Assembly: GCF_014640635.1 (NCBI RefSeq)
Contig: NZ_BMHI01000006.1
Coordinates: forward strand, 124,001-188,000
DNA length: 64,000 nt
Origin: Flexivirga endophytica
GTDB taxonomy: Bacteria; Actinomycetota; Actinomycetes; Actinomycetales; Dermatophilaceae
Reading direction: 5' to 3'
Positions within the stretch are counted from its first letter, which is position 1. The number at the start of each line of letters is the position of its first letter. The notes beneath the pieces were generated by a model. It saw only the letters and a list, made by a program, of their open reading frames with translations. It did not search any database and had not been told where the DNA came from. A program made the position numbers and the translations under genes. This document shows, one piece after another, positions 63,970-64,000 of the stretch.

Positions 63970-64000
63970 CTACCCCGCCGGCAGTCCGCCGCCAAGGGCG

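Overview
The window is about 64 kb of high-GC DNA from an actinobacterium. The evidence is GlnR, CarD, the mycothiol genes mshA and mshD, polyphosphate kinase next to a MutT1-type hydrolase, a SenX3-RegX3 two-component pair, and a gene order that repeatedly matches Mycobacterium (glnR/mshD, Rv0474-0476-like, mshA-ybjN-gpm-senX3-regX3, lpqE-carD-ispD-ispF-cysS-rlmB; synteny recalled from memory). A member of the Micrococcales is my best guess. Almost everything is chromosomal core. I see no prophage, insertion sequence, plasmid gene or CRISPR array. Positions and counts come from reading by eye.

Layout. 0-5.4 kb: alpha/beta hydrolase, tRNA-Lys, a large DEAD/DEAH helicase and two small conserved proteins. 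5.6-13.1 kb: a phosphate block on the minus strand (pstSCAB behind a phased PHO-box array, then mutT1-like and ppk1). 13.2-24.1 kb: mshD and a complete Tad/Flp pilus locus, bracketed by two inverted, nearly identical 106-bp repeat copies. 24.1-28.8 kb: glnR, a ThiS/MoaD-like carrier, a membrane protein, nitrobindin-like, LCP and YgfZ proteins. 29-35 kb: an XRE regulator with a HbhA-like Lys/Ala-rich protein, asparaginase, a DUF2516 protein, manA and two secreted proteins. 35.2-44.1 kb: an AfsR-like giant regulator, mshA, ybjN-like, gpmA, phoU and senX3-regX3. 44.2-52.1 kb: LpqE-like lipoprotein, carD, an ispD-kinase fusion, ispF, a secreted protein, an MBL hydrolase, cysS, rlmB and a TM2 protein. 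52.1-61.7 kb: a maltose/maltodextrin import and degradation cluster (ATPase, binding protein, two permeases, GH13 enzyme, LacI regulator). 61.7-64 kb: trehalose synthesis (otsB, otsA).

How the genes connect. SenX3-RegX3, PhoU, Pst, Ppk1 and the PHO-box-like sites form one phosphate-sensing, uptake and storage module. The maltodextrin cluster delivers and splits alpha-glucans, and the neighbouring OtsAB can turn glucose phosphates into trehalose. MshA and MshD are the first and last committed enzymes of mycothiol synthesis.

The most unusual signals are non-genic. (1) The octamer GTATGNCG / CGNCATAC occurs about 118 times, evenly on both strands, some 15-fold above a rough base-composition expectation. 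It forces rare ATA and TAT codons and is depleted in the pilus locus. (2) Intergenic tandem arrays with a 51-52 bp period share a CGAC-R-GT core. (3) A dispersed element bounded by GGTYGAG and GTATCGARACC flanks the pilus region and lies in frame inside and at the end of ispD, where it joins ispD to a P-loop kinase.
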